DNA of 64,000 bases from Saccharibacillus brassicae (GCF_006542275.1 NZ_CP041217.1:4466501-4530500); one strand, 5' to 3'. Shown: positions 44,359-52,342, counted from the stretch's first letter. Notes: generated by a model from the letters alone, not told the origin. A program made the numbers and translations.

Positions 44359-44623
44359 ATTTTTCGCAAGCGATAAAGTCGTTGTCGCGGTCTTTTTTCT
44401 TGTTGTCCTCGTACAAGGATGCGGACACGAACGGTTTGTGCTTCGTTTTGCCGCCTTTGTTGGTGACGGATGCCGATTTGGCAACGCCGCCTTTGTAATC
44501 CCGGTTCAGCTCGGTGCAGTTTTTGTACGTTTTTTCTTTGGCATGCGCCACCTGCGGGGAAGCGGGAACGGTCACCGCAAGCAGCAGGGCGAAGCTCAGG
44601 CCGTAGGCCAGTCTTTTTTTCAT
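44357..44623 (-). CDS. secreted excalibur-domain protein
   Basis: 88-residue exported protein. Signal peptide about 1-28 (MKKRLAYGLSFALLLAVTVP, cleavage near VAHA-KE), then an excalibur calcium-binding domain (YKNCTELNRDYKGGVAKSA with the C-terminal DRDNDFIACEK, a variant of DxDxDGxxCE with the Gly replaced by Phe). Two cysteines probably form the usual disulfide. Excalibur domains occur in surface nucleases and wall proteins; here the domain stands alone. ATG 44623 has GGAGGATAACCCG upstream. The terminator overlaps the stop codon. Confidence 0.88.
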   Translation of the reverse strand: MKKRLAYGLSFALLLAVTVPASPQVAHAKEKTYKNCTELNRDYKGGVAKSASVTNKGGKTKHKPFVSASLYEDNKKKDRDNDFIACEK

Positions 44624-44737
44624 CGGGTTATCCTCCAGTAAGTCAGGTTGTAGGCATATCTTCAAGTCTTTGGTTTATATCGGCAAAAGAAACCAGGGGT
44701 TTAATAGCAAAATTCCAAAATAGAAAGCAGGTTGAAC

Positions 44738-44953
44738 ATGAACAGACCGCTTGAACGCAAAACGCGCTTTTTCAACGAGGATTCCGGGGGTTGGAGAGAC
44801 GTACGCGTGACGCTGCTCTATATCCGGTATGTCTTTTACGCAATGATGCGGGCTGCTGTTCGAAAAGATACGTCGCGGCACGCTTATTTGATGGCCCAGA
44901 TCGACCTCCTTCGAACAAAAATCGACGACGAGAAAAAGATTCGTATCCAATAG
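44738..44953 (+). CDS. hypothetical small protein (71 aa)
   Basis: Not recognised. The reading frame gives a basic helical protein (MNRPLERKTRFFNEDSGG, then VTLLYIRYVFYAMMRAAVRK and AQIDLLRTKIDDEKKIRIQ). ATG 44738 has only a weak AGCAGG site 6 nt upstream. Codon use is less GC-biased than in neighbours. A similar helical sequence, also ending in a charged tail, lies immediately downstream in a disrupted frame (44957-45137), so the two may be diverged duplicates. Moderate confidence that it is expressed. Confidence 0.5.
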   Translation: MNRPLERKTRFFNEDSGGWRDVRVTLLYIRYVFYAMMRAAVRKDTSRHAYLMAQIDLLRTKIDDEKKIRIQ

Positions 44954-44956
44954 AAA

Positions 44957-45137
44957 ATGTCCACTCAGGAAGGATGGGTGTCCATGCCGATCGTCAGCGA
45001 AGAAATTTGGGTGCGGGCCGATCGGCCGCCTGTTCGACGCGCTCGTCCTGAAGCGTTACATGACGGCGTTCATCCGGTACCGGCAGCATGCGCTCAAACA
45101 AAAAGTCGAAGAAATGTACTCCCAAGAGAGACAATAG
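44957..45137 (+). pseudogene. small gene with apparent +1 frame disruption
   Basis: One frame opens at ATG 44957 or, better placed after AGGAAGG, at ATG 44984 (MPIVSEEIWVRADR). Another frame, shifted by one base, continues with RLFDALVLKRYMTAFIRYRQ and HALKQKVEEMYSQERQ to a stop at 45135-45137. The second part has no start codon of its own. A gained base near 45015-45030 in a gene of about 50-60 residues would explain both. The helical C-terminus recalls the preceding 71-aa protein. It may be a pseudogene or a sequence error. Confidence 0.4.
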
Positions 45138-45266
45138 TCCGCCCTTCGTGCAGCTTATACCAAGCCCGCCGATTTCTTTTTACGCCGAAATGCAAAAAAA
45201 GACTGTCATCCGATGTCGGTTTCGGGGTATGATTATTGAAATATTCTCGATCACTGGGGGCTTACG

Positions 45267-46691
45267 ATGAACTACGTCAGTACAAGAGGTCAAGTTGAAC
45301 CGAAAGGCTTTATCGATACCGTTCTGATGGGACTCGGCGAAGACGGAGGACTGATGATTCCGCAGCAGATTCCGACCGTATCGGCCGAAACGCTGGAACA
45401 CTGGCAGGGGCTGCCTTTCCGCGAGTTGTTTATCGAAATTTTCTCGCTGTACGCAAACGGAGAAATTCCGGAAGCCGATCTGAAGCAGTTGGTGGAGTCC
45501 AGCTACGCTTCGTTCCGCGAACCGGAAGTGACGCCGGTGCGCAAGCTCAACGATTCGCTCTACATTCTGGAACTGTTCCACGGCCCGACGTTCGCGTTCA
45601 AAGACGTGGCGCTGCAGTTCATGGGCGAATTTTATTCGTACGTCTCCCGAACGCGCGGCGAGATTATCCATATTCTCGGCGCAACGTCCGGCGATACGGG
45701 CGCGGCGGCGATCCAGGGCGTGCGCGGCAAAGAAGGCATCAAGATCTGTATTCTGCATCCGCACGAAAAGGTCAGCAAAGTGCAGGAACTGCAAATGACG
45801 ACGGTGAACGACGAGAACGTGCTGAACCTGTCGGTCAAAGGCAACTTCGACGACTGCCAGCGCATCATCAAAGAGTTGTTCTCCGATCTGTCGTTCAAAA
45901 GCGAACATCATCTGCGCGCGATCAATTCGATCAATTTCGTCCGGATTCTGGCGCAGACCGTCTATTACTTCTATGCGTATTTCCGCGTCAACGAACAGCT
46001 CGGCGAACAGGCGGCGGACACCCGGATCAACGTCAGCGTGCCGTCCGGCAACTTCGGCAACATTTTCTCGGGCTTTCTGGCCAAAAAAATGGGTCTGCCG
46101 ATTCACAAACTGATGATCGCGACGAACGAAAACAATATTTTGGAGCGTTTCGTGACGACGGGCGAATACCGTCCGGGCGAGTTCCGCAAAACGCACAGCC
46201 CGTCGATGGACATTCAGGTGGCGAGCAACTTCGAACGTTATCTGTACTATTTGCTGGACGAAGATTCCGAGCAGGTGTCGGCGTACATGGCGAAGCTTGC
46301 GAGCGAAGGCGGCATCACTATCGAAGGCGAACTGCTGGAGCGGGTGCAGTCCGAACTCCATGCGCTCGGCGCCAAAAACGAGCAGGGACTTGAACTGATG
46401 GGCCGCTACAAAAAAGAGTACGATTATTTGCTCGATCCGCATACCGCGTGCGGCGTGGCGGCGTACGAAGCGTTTAACGAAGAAGGCGAAGTGACCGCGG
46501 CGTTCGCGACGGCGCATCCGGCCAAGTTCGACGAAGCGGTCCGCCTGCTCGATATCGTGCAGGATTTCCCGGTCGAGATCGCCGAACTGGTCGCCAAAGA
46601 GCAGTTCCAGACCGTGATCGACAACGACAAAGCCGAAGTGACGCGTCAGCTCGAAGCCTTTTTTGCGGGCGACGCGGTAAGCAAAGCCTGA
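45267..46691 (+). CDS. thrC: threonine synthase
   Basis: 474-residue PLP enzyme converting O-phosphohomoserine to threonine. It belongs to the long (E. coli/yeast-like) subgroup, with N-terminal MNYVSTRGQVEPKGFIDTVLMG split over two helices, rather than the 350-residue Bacillus type. The PLP lysine is K112 in GPTFAFKDVALQF; the phosphate-binding loop is GATSGDTGAAAIQG. VPSGNFGNIFSG is also typical. It stands alone, away from hom and thrB. TATGAT at 45228-45233 may be its -10. Terminator at 46720. Confidence 0.95.
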   Translation: MNYVSTRGQVEPKGFIDTVLMGLGEDGGLMIPQQIPTVSAETLEHWQGLPFRELFIEIFSLYANGEIPEADLKQLVESSYASFREPEVTPVRKLNDSLYILELFHGPTFAFKDVALQFMGEFYSYVSRTRGEIIHILGATSGDTGAAAIQGVRGKEGIKICILHPHEKVSKVQELQMTTVNDENVLNLSVKGNFDDCQRIIKELFSDLSFKSEHHLRAINSINFVRILAQTVYYFYAYFRVNEQLGEQAADTRINVSVPSGNFGNIFSGFLAKKMGLPIHKLMIATNENNILERFVTTGEYRPGEFRKTHSPSMDIQVASNFERYLYYLLDEDSEQVSAYMAKLASEGGITIEGELLERVQSELHALGAKNEQGLELMGRYKKEYDYLLDPHTACGVAAYEAFNEEGEVTAAFATAHPAKFDEAVRLLDIVQDFPVEIAELVAKEQFQTVIDNDKAEVTRQLEAFFAGDAVSKA

Positions 46692-46719
46692 TTTTCGCGC
46701 CAACCCGCGCCAACATGGA

Positions 46720-46745
46720 ACGCTTCCCTCAAGGGAGGCGTTTTT
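46720..46745 (+). terminator. terminator of thrC
   Basis: Perfect ACGCTTCCCT / AGGGAGGCGT stem (one G-T pair), five T. Confidence 0.85.
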
Positions 46746-46853
46746 GTCGTGTCCGGCGTCCTGCGCCCCATGCAAACATGACTCTCGCCGTCGATTGCGG
46801 TATGCTGACTTAGGGAAAAGAAAACGAATCGCGGAACAGGAGCGTGGAACAAG

Positions 46854-47732
46854 ATGACAACATTGGCCTGGATCGGAACCGGATATATGGGCGTGCCGAT
46901 GGCGCGCAATTTGCTGCGGGCGGGTTACGCCGTGCACGTCTATAACCGGACAGAGGAAAAAGCTCGGCCGCTGACCGAAGACGGCGCATCGCTTGCCGCT
47001 TCGCCGCGCGAAGCCGCGCAGCAGGCGGAGATCGTCTTCGTCATGCTGACGAAAGGTTCGGTTGTGCAGGATGTATTCGCAGGCGAGAATGGCCTGCTTG
47101 CAGGGGTTGGCCCCGATACGGTCGTCGTCAATATGAGCACGATCGCGCCGGAAGAAGCGACAGCGTTCGCCGCGCAGGTCGAACAGGCCGGCGGGCGTTA
47201 CGTGGATGCGCCGGTATCCGGTTCGGTCGGCCCGGCCGAGAACGGACAGCTCGTCATCCTGGCCGGAGGCGCGCAGGGCGACGTGGCGCGGTGTCAGCCG
47301 TTGTTCGATCGTTTGGGCAAAAAAACGATCCGGTTCGGCGAAGTCGGCGCGGGCAGCTCGGCCAAGCTGTCGATCAACCTGCTGCTCGGCGTCATGGCGC
47401 AGGGCATCTCCGAATCGCTGCTGATCGGCGAAAGCGCGGGACTTGATCGCGCGCAGCTGATCGAAATGATCGGCGAATCGGCGGTCAACACGCCGATGCT
47501 GGCCAGCAAAAAAGACATGTGGATGAACGAACAGTTCCCGGCGGCGTTCATGGTGAGTCTGCTGTCCAAAGATTTGGGGCTGCTGACGGCCGAAGCGAAA
47601 CGCCGGAACATCGAACTGCCGCTGGCCGAAGCCGCGGACCGGACGTACGCCGATGCGGTGCGCAGCGGCAAAGGCGAACTGGATATGGCAGCCGTCTGGC
47701 TGGAACTCAAGGAACGAAGCGAGAATCAATAA
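46854..47732 (+). CDS. NAD(P)-dependent beta-hydroxyacid dehydrogenase (HIBADH/GLYR family)
   Basis: 292-residue oxidoreductase related to 3-hydroxyisobutyrate dehydrogenase and glyoxylate/succinic-semialdehyde reductase. Rossmann motif WIGTGYMGVPMARNL at the N-terminus and VYNRTEEKA after the second strand, where Arg suggests NADP. Substrate-binding block VDAPVSGSVGPAENG and the catalytic lysine in GSSAKLSINLLLG (about residue 170) are present. The substrate is not determined by sequence. ATG 46854 has AACAGGAGCG upstream. The VanZ gene follows after 12 bp. Confidence 0.92.
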   Translation: MTTLAWIGTGYMGVPMARNLLRAGYAVHVYNRTEEKARPLTEDGASLAASPREAAQQAEIVFVMLTKGSVVQDVFAGENGLLAGVGPDTVVVNMSTIAPEEATAFAAQVEQAGGRYVDAPVSGSVGPAENGQLVILAGGAQGDVARCQPLFDRLGKKTIRFGEVGAGSSAKLSINLLLGVMAQGISESLLIGESAGLDRAQLIEMIGESAVNTPMLASKKDMWMNEQFPAAFMVSLLSKDLGLLTAEAKRRNIELPLAEAADRTYADAVRSGKGELDMAAVWLELKERSENQ

Positions 47733-47744
47733 GGAGTTTTGCGT

Positions 47745-48266
47745 ATGAAAGCCCGTAATATAGCCGTGAAGCTGCTGGCGGCACTCGTGCTGCTCGGCTA
47801 CGGCGCCCTGCTGCTGTACGGGATGTTCTGGGGATTCGGGCGCGCGTCGCAGATCGGACTCGGCAGCTTCCGGTACAATCTGGAGCCGTTCGAGACGATC
47901 AAGCTGTTCACCCGCTCGGCCGGGTGGGACAATCTGCGGGCGCCGCTGATCAATCTGGCGGGCAACGTCGCCGTGTTTGTTCCGTTCGGCGTGCTGCTGC
48001 CGATTCTGTTTCGCAAATGCCGGTTCTATCCGGTATTTCTGCTTCGGTTCCTGGCGCTGATTATGGTGCTGGAACTGGCGCAGGGCATCTCGGGAGCGGG
48101 CGTGGCGGACGTGGACGACCTCATCTTGAACGGTCTCGGCGCGACGCTCGGCTATGTCGGTTACCGCCTCGTCGCGGGTCCGCCGAACCGGCGCGGACAG
48201 CGGCGGGACGAACGGAAATCGGCTGCGGTGCAGCGAAGCCAAGCCGCGTCGGGACGAAGACGGTGA
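47745..48266 (+). CDS. VanZ family membrane protein
   Basis: 173-residue protein with four predicted membrane segments and the VanZ-like block NLAGNVAVFVPFGVLLPIL and VLELAQGISGAGVADVDDLILN. VanZ of glycopeptide-resistance clusters raises teicoplanin resistance, but most chromosomal homologues have unknown roles; there is no van cluster here. ATG 47745 lies 8 nt after GGAG; TTG at 47739 is too close. The C-terminus is a basic tail (RRGQRRDERKS). It probably shares a transcript with the dehydrogenase. Confidence 0.9.
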   Translation: MKARNIAVKLLAALVLLGYGALLLYGMFWGFGRASQIGLGSFRYNLEPFETIKLFTRSAGWDNLRAPLINLAGNVAVFVPFGVLLPILFRKCRFYPVFLLRFLALIMVLELAQGISGAGVADVDDLILNGLGATLGYVGYRLVAGPPNRRGQRRDERKSAAVQRSQAASGRRR

Positions 48267-48301
48267 GGCCGGATTTAAGCCGGAATCAAGCCGGATTTGA
48301 C

Positions 48302-48330
48302 AAGGAAGCGCAACTTGCGCTTCCTTTTTT
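48302..48330 (+). terminator. terminator of the dehydrogenase-vanZ unit
   Basis: AAGGAAGCGCAA / TTGCGCTTCCTT arms (perfect), six T. Confidence 0.9.
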
Positions 48331-48375
48331 GCGTTTAGAACATGAAGCAGACCATTCATGAAGGAGGCAGGCAGC

Positions 48376-49089
48376 ATGAAAGCTACAGGAACAGGGACAT
48401 CAAGACGATTGGAAAAAAGACCGGAAAAACGATTACAGAAACGATCGGCAAAGGGATTGAGCCTTGTCGGGCGCGGACGGTCCGGTATTCGTCTGCTGTT
48501 TGCGCTGCTGATCTTCGCCGTGAGCGTCGGAGCAAGCTTCGCGCTCGAAGCGAAGCCCGCTTACGCCTGCAGCTGCGCGATCGTCGATACGGAAGAAGCG
48601 GCGGGCTACGCGGATACGATCTTCTCGGGCCAAGCGGTGGAGAGACGCGAAACGCCGCCGGCCGCGGACGGTACGCGTTCGAGCGCCGATCCCGTCTATT
48701 ACGAGTTCAAAGTCGACGCGGCGTGGAAAGGGACAGCGTACGAGACGACGACCGTGTCGACGCAGATGAGCGAATCGTCCTGCGGAACGGAGTTCAAGCT
48801 GGGCGAGAATTATCTCGTCTTCGCGGGCAAGGACGGAGCGATGCTGTCGACCGGCCTGTGCTCCGGCAATCAATCGTACGCGTCGGGCGTGAAGCCGGCC
48901 GCGATGCAGCAGTTGGGCGAGCCGGTCGATGTGCTGCCCGGCGCTTCGCCCGGTTCGCCGGCTTCCGCCGAAGCCGGCGATAACGGTTCTTCGGCGGTAC
49001 CGGCTTATGTGTGGTGGATCGCCGGAGCGCTGGTGCTTGCGATTGCCGTCTTGGCTTGGGCACGCGACCGCCGCAAGCCCCGCGTCTGA
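48376..49089 (+). CDS. secreted, membrane-anchored NTR/TIMP-like protein
   Basis: 237-residue extracytoplasmic protein. A long basic N-terminal region (RRLEKRPEKRLQKR) leads to a signal segment (about 40-60, IRLLFALLIFAVSVGASFAL) ending before YACSCAIV. The mature domain has the OB-fold pattern of tissue-inhibitor-of-metalloproteinase proteins: CSC at the new N-terminus, VYYEFKVDAAWKG, SSCGTEFKLGENYLVFA and LSTGLCSGNQ, giving two cysteine pairs. A Ser/Ala/Gly linker and a C-terminal membrane helix (WWIAGALVLAIAVLAWA) with RDRRK anchor it. Function in bacteria is unknown. GAAGGAGG precedes ATG 48376. Confidence 0.82.
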   Translation: MKATGTGTSRRLEKRPEKRLQKRSAKGLSLVGRGRSGIRLLFALLIFAVSVGASFALEAKPAYACSCAIVDTEEAAGYADTIFSGQAVERRETPPAADGTRSSADPVYYEFKVDAAWKGTAYETTTVSTQMSESSCGTEFKLGENYLVFAGKDGAMLSTGLCSGNQSYASGVKPAAMQQLGEPVDVLPGASPGSPASAEAGDNGSSAVPAYVWWIAGALVLAIAVLAWARDRRKPRV

Positions 49090-49215
49090 ATCTTCGCGAA
49101 GCAGGCAGGCATTTGGGACAAACGACGCTTCCTTTTTGGCAGAGGGAGCGGTAGAGTGGAAGAACGCCCGATGCGGGCTGTGCAACCCGAAGCATAACGG
49201 AAAGGTGAGAGGACG

Positions 49216-49755
49216 TTGACGATTTTTTATATGATCCGGCACGGAGAGCCGGATTGGCATACGTACAAGCCGCTAAATCTCAAAGGCAACGGACGCGACC
49301 TGGTTCCGTTGACGGAACGGGGCCGGCGGCAGATCGCCGAAGCGGCGGCTGATCCCCGCTTGCAGCAGGCGGAACTGATCGTGTCTTCGCCGTATACGCG
49401 CGCGATGCAGACAGCGGCCATTTTGTCGCGCAGGCTGAACCTGGACATCGCGGTCGAGCACGATCTGCGGGAATGGCAGCCGGATCTGTCGTTCGAATAC
49501 GACAGCGAAGAACGGATGCGCGAACTGCGCGACGACTACGACCGCTGCGGCGGCGTCTATCCGGCCGGCGAACCTCGTCTGTGGGAGAGCCGCGCCATGC
49601 TGCTGCGGCGCCTTGAAGGCGTATTGGACCGCTGCGCGGGGCATTCGAGCGTAATCCTGACCGGACACGGTACGCTGTTCGGCACACTTGTGGGCCGGAG
49701 CGATATCGCCCAGGGCGAGATCGTGGAATACCGGACGGGAGCGGACTCCCGATGA
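49216..49755 (+). CDS. histidine phosphatase family protein
   Basis: 179-residue phosphoglycerate-mutase-like phosphatase. The catalytic histidine is in MIRHGEPDW (RHG motif near residue 8), the conserved arginine in VSSPYTRAMQTA, and the second histidine in ILTGHGTLFGTL. The substrate is not predictable. TTG 49216 is the start, with GAAAGGTGAGAGG upstream. It overlaps the DUF2809 gene by 4 bp, opening a three-gene overlapping run (49216-50641). Confidence 0.93.
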   Translation: MTIFYMIRHGEPDWHTYKPLNLKGNGRDLVPLTERGRRQIAEAAADPRLQQAELIVSSPYTRAMQTAAILSRRLNLDIAVEHDLREWQPDLSFEYDSEERMRELRDDYDRCGGVYPAGEPRLWESRAMLLRRLEGVLDRCAGHSSVILTGHGTLFGTLVGRSDIAQGEIVEYRTGADSR

Positions 49756-50216
49756 GAAGCGACCGCAAGCGCCGGCACCGGCCGCGCCTGCACGCGAAGC
49801 GGCGAAGCGCCTATCTGGCGGCGGGGACGGCCGCCATGCTGCTCGGCCTCGCTTCGCGGCGCGAAACTTCCGCGCTGCCGGACTGGCTGGCCGACAACGC
49901 CGGCGACGCCCTGTGGGCGGCGCTCGTGTACGCGCTGATCCGGCTGCTGGCGCCGCGGAGCCGACCGGCCGTCTGCGCCTTGTACGCGCTGCTGCTGAGC
50001 TTCGGCATCGAGTTCAGCCAGCTGTACCGGGCGGAATGGATCGACGCGCTGCGATCCACGACGTTCGGCGCGCTCGTGCTCGGCCGCGGCTTCCTGGCCG
50101 TCGACCTGGCGCGCTACGCGGCAGGCATCGGAATCGCTTGCGCCGCCGACGCGGCTTCGCTTTATCTGCTCGACCGCAACACTATCGAACATTCGGGCAA
50201 GGGGGAAACGGCATGA
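49752..50216 (+). CDS. DUF2809 membrane protein
   Basis: 154-residue protein with a very basic N-terminus (MRSDRKRRHRPRLHAKRR) and four hydrophobic segments. The DUF2809 pattern is visible in DNAGDALWAALVYALI and FGIEFSQLYRAEWIDALRSTTFGALVLG. The function of the family is unknown. ATG 49752 overlaps the phosphatase stop codon (ATGA) and its own stop overlaps the next start the same way, so translation is probably coupled. Confidence 0.88.
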   Translation: MRSDRKRRHRPRLHAKRRSAYLAAGTAAMLLGLASRRETSALPDWLADNAGDALWAALVYALIRLLAPRSRPAVCALYALLLSFGIEFSQLYRAEWIDALRSTTFGALVLGRGFLAVDLARYAAGIGIACAADAASLYLLDRNTIEHSGKGETA

Positions 50217-50641
50217 AGAAAACCGCGATCGGCTGCGCGCTTATGCTCGGCGGCACCTGGATGGTCGGCTGCATTTTTATCGCGGCCGTGCTGTTCGTGC
50301 CGCATATGTCTTCGTGGGAAGGAACGCGGGTCTGGTACGCGATCTTCGGCGGAGGGCCTTACGAAGCGGACTTGAAGCAGAGTATGGCGCTGGGGCTGCC
50401 TTTTGCGATCGGCGCGCTGATGCTTGCTTCGGGCATCGCCATTTTGGCCGTCGAATATTTCCGGCCCGACAAGCGCCGGGAACCGGCGCCCGCCGCCGCG
50501 CGTTCGGCCGAGCTGCCGGCTGAGGCATCGCTCCGGCCGGCAGCCAGTCCGCTGTCGCCGCAGTCTCATCCGGCTGCGGGGACTCTTCCGCCTGCCGGCG
50601 AAACCGGAGAACTGCCGACCATGAAGGAAGTTCGTCCTTAA
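50213..50641 (+). CDS. hypothetical two-span membrane protein (142 aa)
   Basis: Not recognised. Two hydrophobic helices (about 5-30, IGCALMLGGTWMVGCIFIAA, and 60-82, LGLPFAIGALMLASGIAIL) flank a short external loop (SSWEGTRVWYAIFGG). From residue 90 the protein is Pro/Ala/Glu-rich and probably disordered in the cytoplasm. ATG 50213 overlaps the DUF2809 stop (ATGA). A GGGGGAAACGGC site lies upstream. It ends 50 bp before the disrupted GNAT gene. Confidence 0.7.
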   Translation: MKKTAIGCALMLGGTWMVGCIFIAAVLFVPHMSSWEGTRVWYAIFGGGPYEADLKQSMALGLPFAIGALMLASGIAILAVEYFRPDKRREPAPAAARSAELPAEASLRPAASPLSPQSHPAAGTLPPAGETGELPTMKEVRP

Positions 50642-50690
50642 GACAACCCCCGATGAACGATTACGCATCCAAGGAGGAACATCCCAAGCC

Positions 50691-51128
50691 ATGATCCATA
50701 TTCGTATTCTGGAGGAAGACGATTTGCCGCAGCTCGCCGGGCTGTACGCCGAACTGGTCGAATAACCGTCGTCGCCGCAGCAGATGCGCGAGACGTTCGC
50801 CGCTTTGGCCGCCGATCATAATTACCGGCTGCTGGGCGCTTTCGAAGGCGAAGCGTTGGCCGGCAGCGCCATGGGCGTCATCTGCCACGATCTGATCGGC
50901 GACTGCCGTCCGTTCATGGTCGTGGAGAACGTGATCGTGTCCGAAGCTTTTCGCGGCCGCAAAGCCGGGAAGCTGCTGATGGAGGAACTGGAGCGGATCG
51001 CGCGCGAGCGCCGCTGCGCGTATGCCCTGCTCGTCTCCAGCGGCTTCCGCACCGAAGCCCACGCGTTCTACGAAGCGCTCGGCTATGAGGAAGACGTACG
51101 CGGTTTCCGCCGCAGGCTGACGCCCTAA
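50691..51128 (+). pseudogene. GNAT acetyltransferase interrupted by an in-frame TAA
   Basis: ATG 50691, with AAGGAGG 13 nt upstream, opens MIHIRILEEDDLPQLAGLY AELVE and meets TAA at 50763-50765. The same frame then continues without a shift through a complete GNAT core (YRLLGAFEGEALAGSAMGV, MVVENVIVSEAFRGRKAGK with the R-x-x-x-x-G acetyl-CoA loop, FYEALGYEED) to a stop at 51128. The two halves together make the normal 145-residue enzyme. A single base change (for example GAA or CAA to TAA) explains it. A shortened protein might start at ATG 50784, lacking the first strand and helix. It could also be a sequencing error. Confidence 0.8.
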
Positions 51129-51150
51129 GCGGGCGCTGCGCCGCAGGGAC

Positions 51151-51181
51151 AGCCGGACCGGCAGGGTCCGGCTGCTTTTTT
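51151..51181 (+). terminator. terminator after the disrupted GNAT gene
   Basis: Perfect AGCCGGACC / GGTCCGGCT stem, loop GGCAG, six T after GC. Confidence 0.82.
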
Positions 51182-51202
51182 CGGGAAAAAAGCAGAGGGA
51201 TG

Positions 51203-51232
51203 TTGTAATCGCTTTATAAGTTATGCTACAAT
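51203..51232 (+). promoter_or_regulatory. licT promoter overlapped by a cre-like site
   Basis: TTGTAA (51203-51208), 18-bp spacer with TGC extension, TACAAT (51227-51232). TGTAATCGCTTTAT (51204-51217) matches the CcpA cre consensus TGWNANCGNTNWCA at 12 of 14 positions and covers the -35. Confidence 0.65.
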
Positions 51233-51245
51233 GAACGCAACAACA

Positions 51246-51275
51246 GGATTGTGACCGGTCATGCGGGCAATGCCT
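51246..51275 (+). promoter_or_regulatory. RAT antiterminator element 1 (LicT/BglG type)
   Basis: GGATTGTGAC...GCGGGCAATGCCTAA follows the ribonucleic antiterminator pattern GGATTGTTACTG...GCAGGCAAAACCT. Its 3' part overlaps the left arm of the following terminator, so folding of one excludes the other. Confidence 0.8.
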
Positions 51276-51355
51276 AAGTTAACGCAAATGTTATTAACTC
51301 GTAGGGAGCATTCCCTGCCGACTTGATGATATTTGCATTAACTTAGGCTTTTTTT
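51272..51355 (+). terminator. conditional terminator upstream of licT
   Basis: Arms GCCTAAGTTAACGCAAAT (51272-51289) and ATTTGCATTAACTTAGGC (51331-51348), 17 of 18 paired, seven T. An inner AGGGA / TCCCT hairpin caps it. Confidence 0.9.
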
Positions 51356-51424
51356 ATAGGCTGACGGCCTGGATCGGGGATCGAAGCCGTCGGAAATGCG
51401 CGATTGCAGTCGGGAGTGAAAACA

Positions 51425-52267
51425 ATGATTATCGAAAAAGTGCTTAACAACAACGTGCTGCTGACCCGCAACGCCAAAGGAAAAGAAGTCATCGTCATGG
51501 GACGCGGCATCTCTTTCAACAAAGTCATCGGGGACGAAGTGGACGAACACAAGATCGACAAAATTTTCATGCTCAATACGAACGAACTCACGGCGCGGCT
51601 GACCGAGCTGCTGAACGAGATTCCGGTCGCGCATCTGGAGACGGTCAAGTCGATCGTCGAACATGCGGGCGCCGTACTCGGCGAAGAATTGAACGACAAC
51701 GTGTATCTGTCGCTGACCGACCATATCTCGTACGCGATCGAACGGCACAGCAAAGGCATCGACTTCAAGAACGCGATGCTGTTCGAGATCAAGCGCTTTT
51801 ACAAAAAAGAATACGGCATCGGCCAGGACGCGCTCCGGATGATCGAAGAGCAGGTCGGGGTCCGGCTGCCGGAAGACGAAGCGGGCTTTATCGCGCTGCA
51901 TATCGTCAACGCCCGCACGGACGGGGCGGAGATGCGGCTGACGATGGAGATGACGGAGATCGTGCATCATATTCTCAATATCGTCACGTACCATTACGGC
52001 ATCGTGCTCGACGAGTCTTCGCTGAGCTATTCGCGGTTCCTGACGCATTTGCAATATTTCTCGATGCGGCTGCTGCGCAAGGAAGTGCACGAGAGCGGGG
52101 AAGACTTCCTGTACGAACAGGTTCGCCTCAGCTACGCCAAAGCGTTCGACTGCGCCAAAAAGATCGACGATTACCTGCAAAGCACGTATCATCAATGTCT
52201 CAGCAAAGACGAATACGTCTACCTCACGATTCATATTCAACGTATCACGACGCGCGGCGAGGAATAA
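51425..52267 (+). CDS. licT: LicT/BglG family transcriptional antiterminator
   Basis: 280-residue RNA-binding regulator that stabilises the RAT hairpin and so prevents termination when the cognate sugar is present. The CAT RNA-binding domain is residues 1-56 (IIEKVLNNNVLL, GKEVIVMGRGISFNKVIGD). PRD1 (about 70-170) has HLETVKSIVEHA and LTDHISYAIERHSKG. PRD2 (175-278) has LPEDEAGFIALHIVNA and DEYVYLTIHIQRI. PRD histidines are the sites of PTS-dependent phosphorylation. ATG 51425 has GGGAGTG upstream. It lies behind RAT element 1 and so positively autoregulates, and precedes RAT element 2 and the PTS gene. Confidence 0.94.
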   Translation: MIIEKVLNNNVLLTRNAKGKEVIVMGRGISFNKVIGDEVDEHKIDKIFMLNTNELTARLTELLNEIPVAHLETVKSIVEHAGAVLGEELNDNVYLSLTDHISYAIERHSKGIDFKNAMLFEIKRFYKKEYGIGQDALRMIEEQVGVRLPEDEAGFIALHIVNARTDGAEMRLTMEMTEIVHHILNIVTYHYGIVLDESSLSYSRFLTHLQYFSMRLLRKEVHESGEDFLYEQVRLSYAKAFDCAKKIDDYLQSTYHQCLSKDEYVYLTIHIQRITTRGEE

Positions 52268-52310
52268 GGTCGCACCGACAATTGCATACGAAACTCTTCT
52301 ATCGGACACA

Positions 52311-52342
52311 GGGTGTAACTGGTCATGCAGGCAAAACCTGAG
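52311..52342 (+). promoter_or_regulatory. RAT antiterminator element 2
   Basis: GGGTGTAACTGGTCATGCAGGCAAAACCTGA is written here in two parts: GGGTGTAACT at the 5' end and GCAGGCAAAACCTGA at the 3' end, a near-perfect RAT. It overlaps the left arm of the terminator at 52336. Confidence 0.85.

Noticed and set aside
45138-45266. T-box leader expected before thrC
   Set aside because: No AGGGTGG antiterminator sequence and no room for the stem I structure.
47745-48266. vanZ homologue as a glycopeptide-resistance marker
   Set aside because: No vanH/A/X or vanR/S genes; isolated VanZ proteins are common in this group.
45180-48377. A 1065-codon open frame on the minus strand opposite thrC, the dehydrogenase and vanZ
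   Set aside because: It is antisense to three well-supported genes and its Arg/Phe/Asp/His-rich product looks like none known. Long antisense frames arise from GC-ended codons in this genome.
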